From contig SCQQ01000103.1 of assembly GCA_004299095.1 (NCBI GenBank), positions 1-56,843 on the forward strand: a DNA stretch of 56,843 bases. Reading direction: 5' to 3'. Positions 1-8,063 of the stretch are shown here, in pieces; position 1 is the stretch's first letter, and every line of letters begins with the position of its first letter. Source of the DNA: Burkholderiaceae bacterium (GTDB lineage: Bacteria; Pseudomonadota; Gammaproteobacteria; Burkholderiales; Burkholderiaceae_C). A program made the position numbers and the translations under genes. Below the pieces are notes generated by a model that made no database searches, was not told where the DNA came from, and saw only the letters and a program-made list of their open reading frames with translations.

Positions 1-116
1 TTCTTCGACAGAATGGTCGTCATCGCCGCCGTGAGCGTCGTCTTGCCGTGGTCCACGTGCCCGATCGTGCCCACGTTCACGTGCGGCTTCTTGCGCTCGT
101 ATTTCGCTTTCGCCAT
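1..116 (-). CDS. tuf: Elongation factor Tu, N-terminal fragment (runs off window start)
   Basis: Only the first 38 codons lie in the window, read on the minus strand from the ATG at 116. The peptide begins [19 protein letters not shown] and carries the G1/P-loop [11 protein letters not shown], which binds the phosphates of GTP. EF-Tu delivers aminoacyl-tRNA to the ribosome in the cytoplasm. It follows tRNA-Tyr, tRNA-Gly and tRNA-Thr on the same strand, which is the classical tufB arrangement in proteobacteria, so co-transcription with the tRNAs is likely. The rest of the gene is outside the window. Confidence 0.97.
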   Translation of the reverse strand, partial: MAKAKYERKKPHVNVGTIGHVDHGKTTLTAAMTTILSK

Positions 117-186
117 GTTTTCGACTCCGAAAAATCAATCCAAAAAACATCAAACGTCGCGTAACTGCTTGCACCACTGCGACTTA

Positions 187-261
187 TGGTGCCCTTGGTG
201 GGAATCGGACCCACGACCTCTCCCTTACCAAGGGAGTGCTCTGCCACTGAGCCACAAGGGC
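187..261 (-). tRNA. tRNA-Thr (GGT anticodon)
   Basis: The minus strand folds as a complete cloverleaf. The acceptor stem is GCCCTTG/CAAGGGC, the anticodon stem CTCCC/GGGAG encloses TTGGTAA with anticodon GGT, and the T-arm is GTGGG-TCCGATT-CCCAC. The CCA end is encoded. It lies 70 nt before tuf and after tRNA-Gly, so it is probably processed from a tRNA-tuf primary transcript. Confidence 0.97.
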
Positions 262-305
262 GCAAACTGCTCTTCAAACTCTCAAGTACGGACCCATCGA
301 ACCAC

Positions 306-379
306 TGGAGCGGAAGACGGGAATCGAACCCGCGTCATTAGCTTGGAAGGCTAAGGTTCTACCATTGAACTACTTCCGC
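306..379 (-). tRNA. tRNA-Gly (TCC anticodon)
   Basis: A complete cloverleaf on the minus strand has acceptor stem GCGGAAG/CTTCCGC, anticodon stem TTAGC/GCTAA around CTTCCAA (anticodon TCC) and T-arm GCGGG-TTCGATT-CCCGT. The CCA end is encoded. It is the middle gene of the Tyr-Gly-Thr-tuf cluster. Confidence 0.97.
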
Positions 380-487
380 GTCGGGGTGGCGAAACCGCCC
401 CGTGAGGACTAGCCAAGACACCTGGGATATCGATCCGCTACCCAGTCACCAAGATCCCGCAACCGGGCCACACCCAACGCTGTTCTC

Positions 488-573
488 TGGTGGAGGGGGT
501 TGGATTCGAACCAACGTAGGCGTAAACCGGCAGATTTACAGTCTGCTGCCATTAACCACTCGGCCACCCCTCC
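488..573 (-). tRNA. tRNA-Tyr (GTA anticodon)
   Basis: This is an 86-nt class II tRNA with a long variable arm. The anticodon stem GCAGA/TCTGC encloses CTGTAAA, giving anticodon GTA. The acceptor stem begins GGAGGGG, the T-arm is TTGG-TTCGAAT-CCAA, and CCA is encoded. It is the promoter-proximal gene of the tRNA-tuf cluster. Confidence 0.97.
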
Positions 574-588
574 GTTACCGAACTGATA

Positions 589-616
589 ATTATCGCATAT
601 TCGACCGAATCGGCAA
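589..616 (-). promoter_or_regulatory. Predicted sigma-70 promoter of the tRNA-tuf cluster
   Basis: On the minus strand TTGCCG (616-611) and GATAAT (594-589) are separated by 16 bp. They sit so that transcription would start a few bases before tRNA-Tyr at 573. The spacer contains the short dyad ATTCG-AC-CGAAT. No other good promoter was seen between trpC and the tRNAs. Confidence 0.6.
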
Positions 617-742
617 GGGCGTTTGCGTCTCGCGAGCGCGTGGATCGCCCATCATGTTTTTTCGCCCTGGGATGCGCGCCCGTGCAGGCGCCGTCGATAC
701 CGGCAGACGTGCACGACACGCACTCGCACGCTCGCCGACTCG

Positions 743-1543
743 TCAGCCAAACAATTCCGCGAGCGCCATCCCGGGCTCCGGCGTCCGCATGAAAGCCTCG
801 CCCACGAGGAACGCGTCGATTCCCGCTGCGCGCAAGCGCTCCACGTCGGCGCGCGTGGCAATGCCGCTTTCGGTGATGAGCACGCGATCGGCGGAGACTT
901 CGGCGCGCAGCCGCAGCGTGGTTTCCAGCGTGGTCTGAAACGTACGCAGGTTGCGGTTGTTGATGCCGATGAGCGGTGTTTCGAGCTGGAGCGCGCGGGC
1001 AAGCTCGGCGCCGTCGTGCGCTTCCACCAGCACCGCCATCCCAAGTTCCCGCGCAACGGCTTCCAGCTCGGCCATTTGCGCGTCAGTGAGGCACGCGACG
1101 ATCAGCAGGATGCAATCGGCGCCGGCGGCGCGCGCTTCGTAAACTTGGTACGGGTCGATCATGAAATCCTTGCGCAGCACCGGTAGGGTGCAGGCGGCGC
1201 GGGCTTGTTTCAGATAGTCGAGACTGCCCTGAAAAAACTGCTGGTCGGTCAGCACCGAGAGACACGCGGCACGGGTCGTGCCGTCGCCCTCGGCGTAGCT
1301 GCGGGCAATTTCGGCAGGCTTGAAATCGGCGCGGATCACGCCGCGGCTCGGGCTCGCCTTTTTGATTTCCGCAATCACCGCTGCCCGGCCTTGCGTCAGT
1401 TTGGCGCGCAAGGCGCCGACGAAGTCACGGGCCGGCGCTGCGTTGGCTGCTTCCGTCCGAATGGCTGCGAGCGGCTTCGCCGCTTGTGCGGCCGCCAGCT
1501 CGCCGCGCTTGACGGCGACGATTTTTTCCAGGATGTCGTTCAT
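743..1543 (-). CDS. trpC: Indole-3-glycerol phosphate synthase
   Basis: A 266-aa monofunctional enzyme that converts carboxyphenylaminodeoxyribulose phosphate to indole-3-glycerol phosphate in tryptophan synthesis. The start is the ATG giving [16 protein letters not shown]; upstream in-frame codons do not look like the family. Diagnostic segments are [11 protein letters not shown] (catalytic Lys near residue 53), [19 protein letters not shown] and SESGI-like ITESGI. Relative to typical IGPS it has about four extra residues (GTTR, around residues 88-91) after SYAEGD, encoded by a 15-bp dyad. It is the last gene of the rpe-gph-trp cluster, 38 bp after the peroxiredoxin-like gene. It is not fused to TrpF, as expected outside enterics. 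Confidence 0.96.
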   Translation of the reverse strand: MNDILEKIVAVKRGELAAAQAAKPLAAIRTEAANAAPARDFVGALRAKLTQGRAAVIAEIKKASPSRGVIRADFKPAEIARSYAEGDGTTRAACLSVLTDQQFFQGSLDYLKQARAACTLPVLRKDFMIDPYQVYEARAAGADCILLIVACLTDAQMAELEAVARELGMAVLVEAHDGAELARALQLETPLIGINNRNLRTFQTTLETTLRLRAEVSADRVLITESGIATRADVERLRAAGIDAFLVGEAFMRTPEPGMALAELFG

Positions 1544-1581
1544 GATTTCAAGGTTCCGCCGTGCCCGGCTCAATTCGAGCG

Positions 1582-2139
1582 CTACCTGGCGCCAGTCCGT
1601 CCGGCAGCACGCAGCCACGCCAGCACCTCGTCGGCGTTGCGCTCGGGCGACAAGACCGGATAGAACGCCTTCTCGATGCGCCCGTCGCGCGCCACCAGCG
1701 TCAGGCGCTTGTAGAACTCGCGCGGTCCGGCAAAAAAGGTTGGCAGGCGCAGCAGGTGCTTCAACCGAAATTCCGAATCGCTCAACAACTCGAACGGCAG
1801 CCCCAAGCGATCGCGCGCCTCGCGCTGGAAATCGGATGGCTGCGCGCTCAGTCCGAACATGCCTGCGCCCAGCGCCTCGAATTCATCGTAATGATCGCGG
1901 AATGCCTCGCTTTGCGGCGTGGAGCCGTGTGCACCCGGGATCGCGTCCCAGTCATCGGGTAGCGCGAGTCCGGGTCGGCCGGTCCACGTGTAAACGTAAA
2001 TCACCCGCCAGCCGGGCAGCCGGCTCAAATCGACGGAACGGCCATCGGTTGCCGGCAACGCCACGGCCGGCAGCGCCAAGCCCATCAAACGTGCGACCTG
2101 GCCGTCGTCCGTGGGACGCAGCGAATCAGCGGTGTTCAT
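1582..2139 (-). CDS. Peroxiredoxin-like (AhpC/TSA fold) protein lacking all cysteines
   Basis: A 185-aa cytoplasmic protein resembling thioredoxin-fold peroxiredoxins: an N-terminal [12 protein letters not shown] strand, then [14 protein letters not shown], the active-site helix region [20 protein letters not shown], and [12 protein letters not shown]. Relatives have GCTPQSCAF here, but this copy reads GSTPQSEAF, so Ser73 (TCC, 1921-1923) and Glu78 replace the two cysteines. No cysteine remains anywhere in the protein. It therefore cannot use ordinary thiol peroxidase chemistry. The start ATG at 2139 was chosen because it begins an acceptable N-terminus; the longer frame merely shadows trpD. 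It lies between trpD and trpC, so it should be expressed with tryptophan genes. Its role is unknown. Confidence 0.85.
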   Translation of the reverse strand: MNTADSLRPTDDGQVARLMGLALPAVALPATDGRSVDLSRLPGWRVIYVYTWTGRPGLALPDDWDAIPGAHGSTPQSEAFRDHYDEFEALGAGMFGLSAQPSDFQREARDRLGLPFELLSDSEFRLKHLLRLPTFFAGPREFYKRLTLVARDGRIEKAFYPVLSPERNADEVLAWLRAAGRTGAR

Positions 2140-2231
2140 GACGCAGCGGCCGCATGGGCGACGATGGCCATCGCCACGCCGCGCTGAATGGCTTTCCGGC
2201 AAGACGCCACGAACACCACGCGGACCTTCAC
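2136..2231 (-). CDS. Possible 31-residue coupled mini-ORF between trpD and the peroxiredoxin-like gene
   Basis: A GTG codon at 2231 overlaps the trpD stop (GTGA). The frame runs 31 codons to a TGA that overlaps the next gene's ATG (ATGA). The peptide contains [14 protein letters not shown] and an Ala-rich tail. Both junctions have the 4-nt overlap typical of translational coupling, which is the only support; the composition could be chance. It may be a coupling element or a remnant of a longer gene. Not recognised. Confidence 0.2.
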   Translation of the reverse strand: MKVRVVFVASCRKAIQRGVAMAIVAHAAAAS

Positions 2232-3262
2232 GTCCGTGCCAGCGCTTGCGTGAACGCCACCACTTGCGCCACCTTGGCCTTGGCCGCACCCGATTCAACC
2301 GCCGTCCGCGCGCGCTCGATGCCAGTCCGGATGTTTTCCGTCACACCGGCTGCGTAGAGCGTCACGCCGGCGTTGAAGATGACGATGTTCTTGGCCGCGC
2401 CTTCCTGGTTGTCGAGGACGCCGCGCAGCATGGCGAGCGACTCCTGCGGCGTCTTCACCTTGATGCTGCGGTTGCTTTGCATCGCCAGGCCGAAATCCTC
2501 GGGATGGATGTCGTACTCGCGCACCTGGTCGTCTTTCAGCTCGCCCACCAGCGTGGCGGCGCCCAGGCTTACTTCGTCCATGCCGTCGCGGCCATAGACC
2601 ACCAGCGCGTGCTCGGTGCCCAGGCGCTGCAGCGCGCGCACCTGGATGCCGACCAGGTCGGGGTGGAACACGCCCATCACGATGTTGGGCGCGCCCGCCG
2701 GATTGGTGAGCGGTCCGAGGATGTTGAAGATCGTCTTCACGCCCATTTCGCGCCGGATCGGCGCCACGTTCTTCATCGCCGGGTGGTGGTTCGGTGCGAA
2801 CATGAAGCCGACGCCGGTCTCGGCCACGCTTTGCGCAATCTGCTCGGGCTTGAGCGACAGCGGCATGCCGAGCGCCTCCAGCACGTCGGCGCTGCCGGAT
2901 TTGCTGGAGACGCTGCGGCCACCATGCTTGGCCACGCGCGCGCCGGCGGCGGCCGCGACGAACATGGCGCAGGTGCTGATGTTGAAGGTGTGCGAGCCGT
3001 CGCCGCCGGTGCCGACCACATCGACCAGATGCGTGCGGTCGGCGATGTGCACATGGGTGCAGAGCTCGCGCATCACCTGCGCGGCGGCGGTGATTTCACC
3101 GATGGTTTCCTTCTTCACGCGCAGGCCGGTGACGATGGCCGCCACCATCAGCGGCGAAATCTCGCCCTTCATGATCATGCGCATGAGATCGAGCATTTCG
3201 TCATGAAAGATTTCGCGGTGTTCGATAGTGCGCTGCAGCGCTTCTTGCGGGGTGATGGACAT
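2228..3262 (-). CDS. trpD: Anthranilate phosphoribosyltransferase
   Basis: A 344-aa enzyme that joins anthranilate to PRPP in the second step of tryptophan synthesis. The family signature [15 protein letters not shown] (PRPP-binding glycine-rich loop) is intact, as are [22 protein letters not shown] and the [12 protein letters not shown] segment. The ATG at 3262 giving [19 protein letters not shown] is preferred over an upstream in-frame codon at 3301 that overlaps trpG. It lies 35 bp after trpG in the same operon. Confidence 0.96.
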   Translation of the reverse strand: MSITPQEALQRTIEHREIFHDEMLDLMRMIMKGEISPLMVAAIVTGLRVKKETIGEITAAAQVMRELCTHVHIADRTHLVDVVGTGGDGSHTFNISTCAMFVAAAAGARVAKHGGRSVSSKSGSADVLEALGMPLSLKPEQIAQSVAETGVGFMFAPNHHPAMKNVAPIRREMGVKTIFNILGPLTNPAGAPNIVMGVFHPDLVGIQVRALQRLGTEHALVVYGRDGMDEVSLGAATLVGELKDDQVREYDIHPEDFGLAMQSNRSIKVKTPQESLAMLRGVLDNQEGAAKNIVIFNAGVTLYAAGVTENIRTGIERARTAVESGAAKAKVAQVVAFTQALART

Positions 3263-3297
3263 GGTGTGTGAGCGAATGAAAGGGGTGGAACGGAGGC

Positions 3298-3891
3298 TCA
3301 ATCGGCCAGAAAATTCTTGAACAAGGTGTGCCCGTGCTCGGTCAGGATGCTCTCGGGGTGAAACTGCACGCCTTCCAGCCGCACGGCGTGCGCAAAGCCG
3401 GTGTGACGCACGCCCATGATTTCGCCGTCGTCATCGGCAGCCGCGGTGATTTCCAGCACCTTCGGGCAGGTGGCGCGATCGATCACCAGCGAGTGGTAGC
3501 GGTTGACGGTGAATTGTTTGGGCAGACCGGAGAAAACGCCTTGCTGCGTGTTGGTGATCACGCTGGTCTTGCCGTGCATCAGTTTGCCCGCCCGCACCAC
3601 CTGGCCGCCAAACGCCACGCCAATGGCCTGGTGCCCCAGGCACACGCCCAGGATCGGCACCTTGCCCGCAAAGTGCTGGATGGCCGCGACCGAAATGCCG
3701 GCTTCCAAGGGAGAGCACGGCCCCGGCGACACGCACAGGCGCTGGAATTCGCCGCGCTGAAAGCGCGCCTGCAATTCGTCCACGGTCACTGCGTCATTGC
3801 GCACCGTGGTCACGTGCGCGCCCAGTTCGCCCAGGTACTGGACGATGTTGTAGGTGAAGCTGTCGTAGTTGTCGATCATCAGCACGTTCAT
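3298..3891 (-). CDS. trpG: Anthranilate synthase, glutamine amidotransferase subunit
   Basis: A 197-aa class I glutaminase that supplies ammonia to TrpE. It begins [15 protein letters not shown]. The nucleophile elbow is [12 protein letters not shown] (Cys in GVCLGH), and the His-Glu pair lies in VQFHPES near the C-terminus. It overlaps the chorismate mutase-like gene by 4 nt (3888-3891), indicating translational coupling. In many bacteria this subunit also serves p-aminobenzoate synthase; no separate pabA is visible here. Confidence 0.96.
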   Translation of the reverse strand: MNVLMIDNYDSFTYNIVQYLGELGAHVTTVRNDAVTVDELQARFQRGEFQRLCVSPGPCSPLEAGISVAAIQHFAGKVPILGVCLGHQAIGVAFGGQVVRAGKLMHGKTSVITNTQQGVFSGLPKQFTVNRYHSLVIDRATCPKVLEITAAADDDGEIMGVRHTGFAHAVRLEGVQFHPESILTEHGHTLFKNFLAD

Positions 3892-4211
3892 GGCGCGGCT
3901 CCCGCCCGCAGGCGCTCGAATTCGTGCGCCTCGTGGGCAATGCAGGTTTCCATCAGCGCGCGGTAGAGCACCTCCATCAACGCCGGGTCGCCGCCCTCGG
4001 CCTGCGCCTTGGCGCGCACGCGCCGCACGATGTCGGCTATGCGCGCTTCATCGCGCACCTGATCGCTCGTTTCCTTGATGCGCGCCGCTTCCGTCATGTA
4101 GCCGGCGCGCGTGACCAAAAGCGGCACCAGAACGTCGTCGAGCGCGTCGATGGCGCGGCGCACGTCGCCCAGTGTGTCGCAGTGCCGCACGGCATCGTTG
4201 GCACGCGTCAT
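3888..4211 (-). CDS. AroQ-type chorismate mutase-like protein
   Basis: A 107-aa all-helical protein of the monofunctional AroQ/PchB fold, with the helical motifs [47 protein letters not shown] and [14 protein letters not shown]. Such small proteins rearrange chorismate to prephenate or cleave isochorismate. The Arg and Lys of the N-terminal helices that bind the substrate carboxylates appear present. It sits between trpE and trpG with 4-nt overlaps on both sides (ATGA junctions), a placement seen in Burkholderiales trp operons. Whether it is catalytic or diverts or regulates chorismate at the trp branch point cannot be told from sequence. Confidence 0.8.
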   Translation of the reverse strand: MTRANDAVRHCDTLGDVRRAIDALDDVLVPLLVTRAGYMTEAARIKETSDQVRDEARIADIVRRVRAKAQAEGGDPALMEVLYRALMETCIAHEAHEFERLRAGAAP

Positions 4212-5707
4212 TCCAGCCCCTCCTCGACCAACTCGCTGGCGCGCAGCAGGGCGCGCGCCTTGGCTTCGGTTTCACGCCATTCCATCTCCGGCACGCTGTC
4301 GGCCACGATGCCCGCCGCCGCCTGGACATACAGCGTTTCGTCCTTGACGATGCCGGTGCGAATGGTGATGGCCAGATCCATGTCGCCCGCGTAACTCCAG
4401 TAGCCGCAGGCGCCGCCATAAATGCCGCGTTTCACCGGCTCCAACTGGTCGATCAGCTCCATCGCGTGCACCTTGGGTGCGCCCGTGAGCGTGCCCGCCG
4501 GGAATGTGGCTTTCAGCACGTCCATCGCGCTCAGGCCGTCTTTCAACATGCCTTCCACGTTGCTCACGATGTGCATCACATGGCTGTAGCGCTCCACGCC
4601 AAACGCCTGCGTGACTTTCACGCTGCCCACCTTGGCGATGCGGCCGATGTCGTTGCGCGCCAGGTCGATCAGCATGACGTGCTCGGCGCGCTCCTTGGGA
4701 TCGTTCACCAGTTCCCGCTCGACTTCGGCATCGCGCTCCGGCGTGGCGCCGCGCGGCCGCGTGCCCGCCAGCGGCCGCACCGTGACCTTGACACCACCTT
4801 GCGTGTTCTCCTGCCGCACCAGGATCTCGGGGCTGGAGCTCACCACCTGGAAATCGTCGAAATCGTAATAGATCATGTACGGCGACGGATTCAGCGAGCG
4901 CACCGCGCGATACAGCGAGAGCGGAGACTCGGTATAGCGCTTGCTGATGCGCTGGCCCACTTCGACCTGCATGAAGTCGCCCGCCGCGATCAAGTCCTTG
5001 GCGCGCTGCACCGCGGCCAGGAAATCAGCCTTGGCAAACGCGTGTTCGGCCGGATGGCTTTGCGTCGGCAAGACCCGCGGCGCACTGACTGAATAACGCA
5101 GCTTCTCGTGCAACTGGCGCAGGCGCTTCTTGGCGCGGCCGTAGGCTTCAGGCTGCGTCGGGTCGGCGTACACGATCAGGTAAAGCCGACCCGACAGGTT
5201 GTCGATCACCGCCAGTTCCTCGCAGTGCAGCAGCAGGATGTCCGGCGTGCCGAGCGTGTCGCGCGGGCAGGTGCCGGCGAGTTTCGGCTCGATGTAGCGC
5301 ACCGCGTCGTAAGCGAAATAGCCCGCCAGGCCGCCGCAGAAGCGCGGCAGGCCGGGCGAGAGCGCCACCTTGAAGCGCTCGCGATAGGCGGCGACGAAAT
5401 CAAGCGGATTGCCGCGGTCGGTCTCGACCACGTGGCCCGCAGTGATGACTTCCGTCTTGGCATCGGCGCCAAAGCCGGATGCCCGCAAGATCGTCTTCGC
5501 CGGCAGGCCGATGAAGCTGTAGCGGCCAAAGCGCTCGCCGCCCACCACCGATTCGAGCAGGAAGCTGTAGGCGCTCTGGCCGGGGCCGCCGGTGAGCTTC
5601 AAATAGAGAGACAGCGGCGTTTCCAGATCGGCAAACGCTTCGAGGATGAGCGGAATGCGGTTGTAGCCGCGCCCCGCCAGGGTCTTGAATTCGAGTTCGG
5701 TGATCAC
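4208..5707 (-). CDS. trpE: Anthranilate synthase component I
   Basis: A 499-aa chorismate-utilising enzyme producing anthranilate with TrpG. The N-terminal feedback domain contains the tryptophan-binding LLES element (SYSFLLESVVGG). The C-terminal catalytic half has GDFMQVEVGQRIS, SPEILVR, RPLAGTRPRGATPERD, ELVNDPKERAEHVMLIDLARNDIGR and PAGTLTGAPKVHAMELID. The start codon is GTG (5705-5707) with GGAGG ten bases upstream; that site lies in a small GAGG-CGAG-CCTC dyad. A conventional feedback-sensitive TrpE is expected. A 276-bp leader separates it from gph. Confidence 0.96.
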   Translation of the reverse strand: MITELEFKTLAGRGYNRIPLILEAFADLETPLSLYLKLTGGPGQSAYSFLLESVVGGERFGRYSFIGLPAKTILRASGFGADAKTEVITAGHVVETDRGNPLDFVAAYRERFKVALSPGLPRFCGGLAGYFAYDAVRYIEPKLAGTCPRDTLGTPDILLLHCEELAVIDNLSGRLYLIVYADPTQPEAYGRAKKRLRQLHEKLRYSVSAPRVLPTQSHPAEHAFAKADFLAAVQRAKDLIAAGDFMQVEVGQRISKRYTESPLSLYRAVRSLNPSPYMIYYDFDDFQVVSSSPEILVRQENTQGGVKVTVRPLAGTRPRGATPERDAEVERELVNDPKERAEHVMLIDLARNDIGRIAKVGSVKVTQAFGVERYSHVMHIVSNVEGMLKDGLSAMDVLKATFPAGTLTGAPKVHAMELIDQLEPVKRGIYGGACGYWSYAGDMDLAITIRTGIVKDETLYVQAAAGIVADSVPEMEWRETEAKARALLRASELVEEGLE

Positions 5708-5797
5708 GTGAGGCTCGCCTCCGTTGCAGGGCGCCAGCGTGCTGTGCTGTTCGCTTGGGGTTCAACCACGCGGCGATCCTGCCAGACCGCCGCTCTC

Positions 5798-5816
5798 GGC
5801 GCCCGTTGCGGGCGCC
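5798..5816 (-). promoter_or_regulatory. GC-rich hairpin in the trpE leader, possible attenuator stem
   Basis: A perfect 8-bp inverted repeat GGCGCCCG / CGGGCGCC with a 3-nt loop lies about 90 nt before trpE and 10 nt after the candidate leader-peptide stop. An upstream CCAG (in the first hairpin) could pair instead with CTGG just before this stem, allowing mutually exclusive folds. No U-tract follows on the trpE strand, so a classical intrinsic terminator is not shown. Confidence 0.4.
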
Positions 5817-5826
5817 CACACACCAG

Positions 5827-5898
5827 TCAATGCGCTGGCTTGCGCCAGGGCCAGGCTCCTCGAGCGCTGCGGCTCAACGGGGTGCGTGATGCGAACAT
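5827..5898 (-). CDS. trpL: Candidate trp leader peptide
   Basis: A 23-codon minus-strand ORF upstream of trpE begins ATG at 5898 and ends TGA at 5827. It contains Trp-Pro-Trp about eight residues before its stop. The Trp codons lie in or next to a CTGGC-GCAA-GCCAG hairpin (5835-5848), and a strong second hairpin follows at 5798-5816. This is the layout of a ribosome-mediated attenuator. An extended -10 sequence would place transcription start almost at the ATG, giving a near-leaderless message. There is no U-run, so the case is suggestive only. Confidence 0.35.
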   Translation of the reverse strand: MFASRTPLSRSARGAWPWRKPAH

Positions 5899-5905
5899 GC
5901 GGGCA

Positions 5906-5914
5906 AGTGTAGCA
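5906..5914 (-). promoter_or_regulatory. Predicted extended -10 promoter for trpE
   Basis: The minus strand reads TG-C-TACACT at 5914-5906, an extended -10 motif located after gph and ahead of the candidate leader peptide. No convincing -35 was seen. The ten bases TACACTTGCC recur upstream of rpe. It would allow trpE-C to be expressed independently of rpe-gph. Confidence 0.4.
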
Positions 5915-5983
5915 AAGTGACCGGGAACCGCCCCCGGGCGCAAACACGCGGCGGGACGCTGACAAAGCCGCCCGCAACCCGCG

Positions 5984-6682
5984 TCAAAGCAACCCCGGCA
6001 GCTCCGAAATCCGGTCGAGGTATGCGTCCGCATCGATCTGGCGAACCGGCCGGCCATGGTTGTAGCCGTAGCTCACCAGCACGGTCGGGCAGCCAGCGGC
6101 GCGCGCGGCGGCGGCGTCGTTGACGGAATCGCCCACCATCAGCGTGTGCGCGGGCGATGTTCCCAGGATGCGGCAGGTTTCCAGGAGCGGCAGCGGATCA
6201 GGCTTTTTGCGCGCAAAGCTGTCGCCGCCGAAGATCTGGCCAAAAAAGCGCGACAAATCCTTGGCCGCGAGCAAAGTGCGCGCATGGTGTACCGGCTTGT
6301 TCGTCAGGCAGGCGAGCGCCAGCCCGCGCCTCTTCAAACTCTCCAGCCCTTCCTCGACCCCCGGAAATATGTCGCTGTAGCGCCCGTTGATCGCTTCATA
6401 GGCCGCTTGATAAACGTCCCAGGCGCGTCGGTACAAGGCATCGTCCATGGCCACCTCGGCGGTCTCGGACCACGGATCGGGATAGAGCAGTGCGGATCGC
6501 AGCAAGTAGTCCGAGCCCTTGCCGACCATGCGGCCAACCACGTCGCGCGCCAATTCGGGGCGGCCGAGTTCACGCAGCATCTGGTTCAGGGCCACGTGAA
6601 AGTCGCTCAGGGTGTCGATCAAGGTACCGTCCAGGTCGAACATGCAAGCCCGGATCGGCCGCGTCAGTTTTGCGTTCGTCAT
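5984..6682 (-). CDS. gph: Phosphoglycolate phosphatase (HAD superfamily)
   Basis: A 232-aa cytoplasmic HAD hydrolase that dephosphorylates 2-phosphoglycolate. Motif I is MFDLDGTLIDT with both aspartates, motif II is LACLTNKP, the motif III lysine lies in GGDSFARKKPDP, and motif IV is LMVGDSVNDAAAARAAG. The cap domain is helical. The ATG at 6682 was chosen; an in-frame ATG at 6715 adds eleven poorly conserved residues, and neither has a strong ribosome site. It lies between rpe and trpE, as is usual in beta- and gamma-proteobacteria. Confidence 0.92.
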   Translation of the reverse strand: MTNAKLTRPIRACMFDLDGTLIDTLSDFHVALNQMLRELGRPELARDVVGRMVGKGSDYLLRSALLYPDPWSETAEVAMDDALYRRAWDVYQAAYEAINGRYSDIFPGVEEGLESLKRRGLALACLTNKPVHHARTLLAAKDLSRFFGQIFGGDSFARKKPDPLPLLETCRILGTSPAHTLMVGDSVNDAAAARAAGCPTVLVSYGYNHGRPVRQIDADAYLDRISELPGLL

Positions 6683-6767
6683 TTCAAATTCAGGGGGAGT
6701 GCGAGGCAGTGGCATGCGCGACCGCAGAAAGGTGGCATCACGGGGCGTTTCGGGCCCCGTTGCCGTG

Positions 6768-7478
6768 TCAGGTCTCGGAGCGACCTGTCAGCGGTTCGGC
6801 GGACTCGCGCTCCAGCGCTCGGCGCATGGCGGCAACCACGGCAGCGTAATCGGGTTGGCCAAAAATCGCGCTGCCGGCCACGAACGTGTCGGCGCCTGCA
6901 TCGGCGGCGCGGCGGATGTTGCCGGGCTTGATGCCGCCGTCGATTTCCAGTCGCACGTCGCGCCCGCTCGCGGCGATGCGCTTGCGCGCCGCTTCCACCT
7001 TGCGCAGCGCGCTGTCGATGAACGACTGGCCGCCGAAACCGGGGTTGACGCTCATGACCAGCACCAGGTCGATGTCGTCGATCAGCCAATCCAGCACGTC
7101 CAGCGGCATCGCCGGATTGAACACCAGCCCCACCTGGCAGCCCGCCGCCTTGATGGCCTGCACGCTGCGGTGCGCGTGCGCCGTGGCGTCGGGATGAAAG
7201 CTGATCAGATCGGCGCCGGCCTGCGCAAACAACTGCGCCAGTGCGTCCACCGGCCGCACCATCATGTGCACGTCGAGCGGCACCTTGGCGCCATCGGCGC
7301 GCACCGCATGCGGCTTGAGCGCCTTGCAGATCATCGGGCCGAAGGTGAGATTCGGCACGTAATGGTTGTCCATCACGTCCAGGTGAATCCAGTCGGCGCC
7401 CGCGGCGATGACGGCGCGCACTTCGTCGCCCAGCTTGGCGCAGTCGGCGGACAGGATGGAAGGGGCGATGCGGTACAT
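6768..7478 (-). CDS. rpe: Ribulose-phosphate 3-epimerase
   Basis: A 236-aa TIM-barrel epimerase interconverting ribulose 5-phosphate and xylulose 5-phosphate. It starts [19 protein letters not shown] and has metal-binding and catalytic segments [56 protein letters not shown] and VAGSAIF. The frame continues upstream, but the residues before this ATG are not family-like. It is the first gene of the rpe-gph-trp cluster and is divergent from apaG. Confidence 0.96.
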   Translation of the reverse strand: MYRIAPSILSADCAKLGDEVRAVIAAGADWIHLDVMDNHYVPNLTFGPMICKALKPHAVRADGAKVPLDVHMMVRPVDALAQLFAQAGADLISFHPDATAHAHRSVQAIKAAGCQVGLVFNPAMPLDVLDWLIDDIDLVLVMSVNPGFGGQSFIDSALRKVEAARKRIAASGRDVRLEIDGGIKPGNIRRAADAGADTFVAGSAIFGQPDYAAVVAAMRRALERESAEPLTGRSET

Positions 7479-7574
7479 GGGTGTCCTGTTTTTCGCGCGG
7501 CGTGGCCAAGCGGGCGCCGCCGGTCCGGCAGCGCTCGCGGCCGCTCGGGCGCACAGTGTCGGTCGAGCGAGGCA

Positions 7575-7580
7575 AGTGTA
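7575..7580 (-). promoter_or_regulatory. Possible -10 element for rpe
   Basis: TACACT on the minus strand, followed by TGCC, lies about 100 bp before rpe. It matches the ten-base TACACTTGCC sequence also found before trpE. No clear -35 or extended TG is present, so the assignment rests on position and the shared decamer. Confidence 0.25.
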
Positions 7581-7670
7581 ATGACTCGCACCGCGCCGCG
7601 CGCCTGCGCTGCGCTCGTCAGCTCCGTGCGGAATCGTCGGCACGCCATCGCCCCGTTACCATTCAGCGCC

Positions 7671-8063
7671 ATGCCCAAATACCAGTTCAGCGTGCACGTC
7701 AAATCCGCGTTTGCGCCCGAGCACTCCGACCCGGCGCAGCAGCGCTACACCTTCACCTATACGGTCACGGTGCAGAACACCGGCGAGGTGGCGGCGCAAC
7801 TGATTTCGCGCCACTGGATCATCAGCGACCTGTCGGGACGCACGGAAGAAGTGAAAGGCCTGGGCGTGGTCGGGCACCAGCCGCTGCTGCAGCCGGGCGA
7901 AGCATTTGAATACACCAGCGGCTGCCAGTTGCGCAACCCGACGGGGGCCATGCACGGCAGTTACTTTTGCGTGGCCGAAGACGGCGCACGCTTCGATGTG
8001 CCGATTCCGGAGTTCACGCTCGACGCGGACGGCAACGGGCACGAAGGGCACGTGCTGCACTGA
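7671..8063 (+). CDS. apaG: ApaG family protein
   Basis: A 130-aa single-domain protein of the ApaG/DUF525 beta-sandwich family. Conserved blocks are YTFTYTVTVQNTG, AQLISRHWIISD, VKGLGVVGHQPLLQPGEAFEYTSGC, and MHGSYFCV followed by F-x-VPIPEFTL. Enteric ApaG lies with ksgA and apaH and affects stress phenotypes, but its biochemical role is not settled. Here it is divergent from rpe. The start ATG at 7671 immediately precedes the conserved KYQFSVHV. Confidence 0.93.
   Translation: MPKYQFSVHVKSAFAPEHSDPAQQRYTFTYTVTVQNTGEVAAQLISRHWIISDLSGRTEEVKGLGVVGHQPLLQPGEAFEYTSGCQLRNPTGAMHGSYFCVAEDGARFDVPIPEFTLDADGNGHEGHVLH

Noticed and set aside
655-690. A T-run next to a GC-rich inverted repeat near the end of the trp operon
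   Set aside because: On the trpC strand the run is A, not T, so it would not act as an intrinsic terminator for the operon; on the plus strand no gene ends there.
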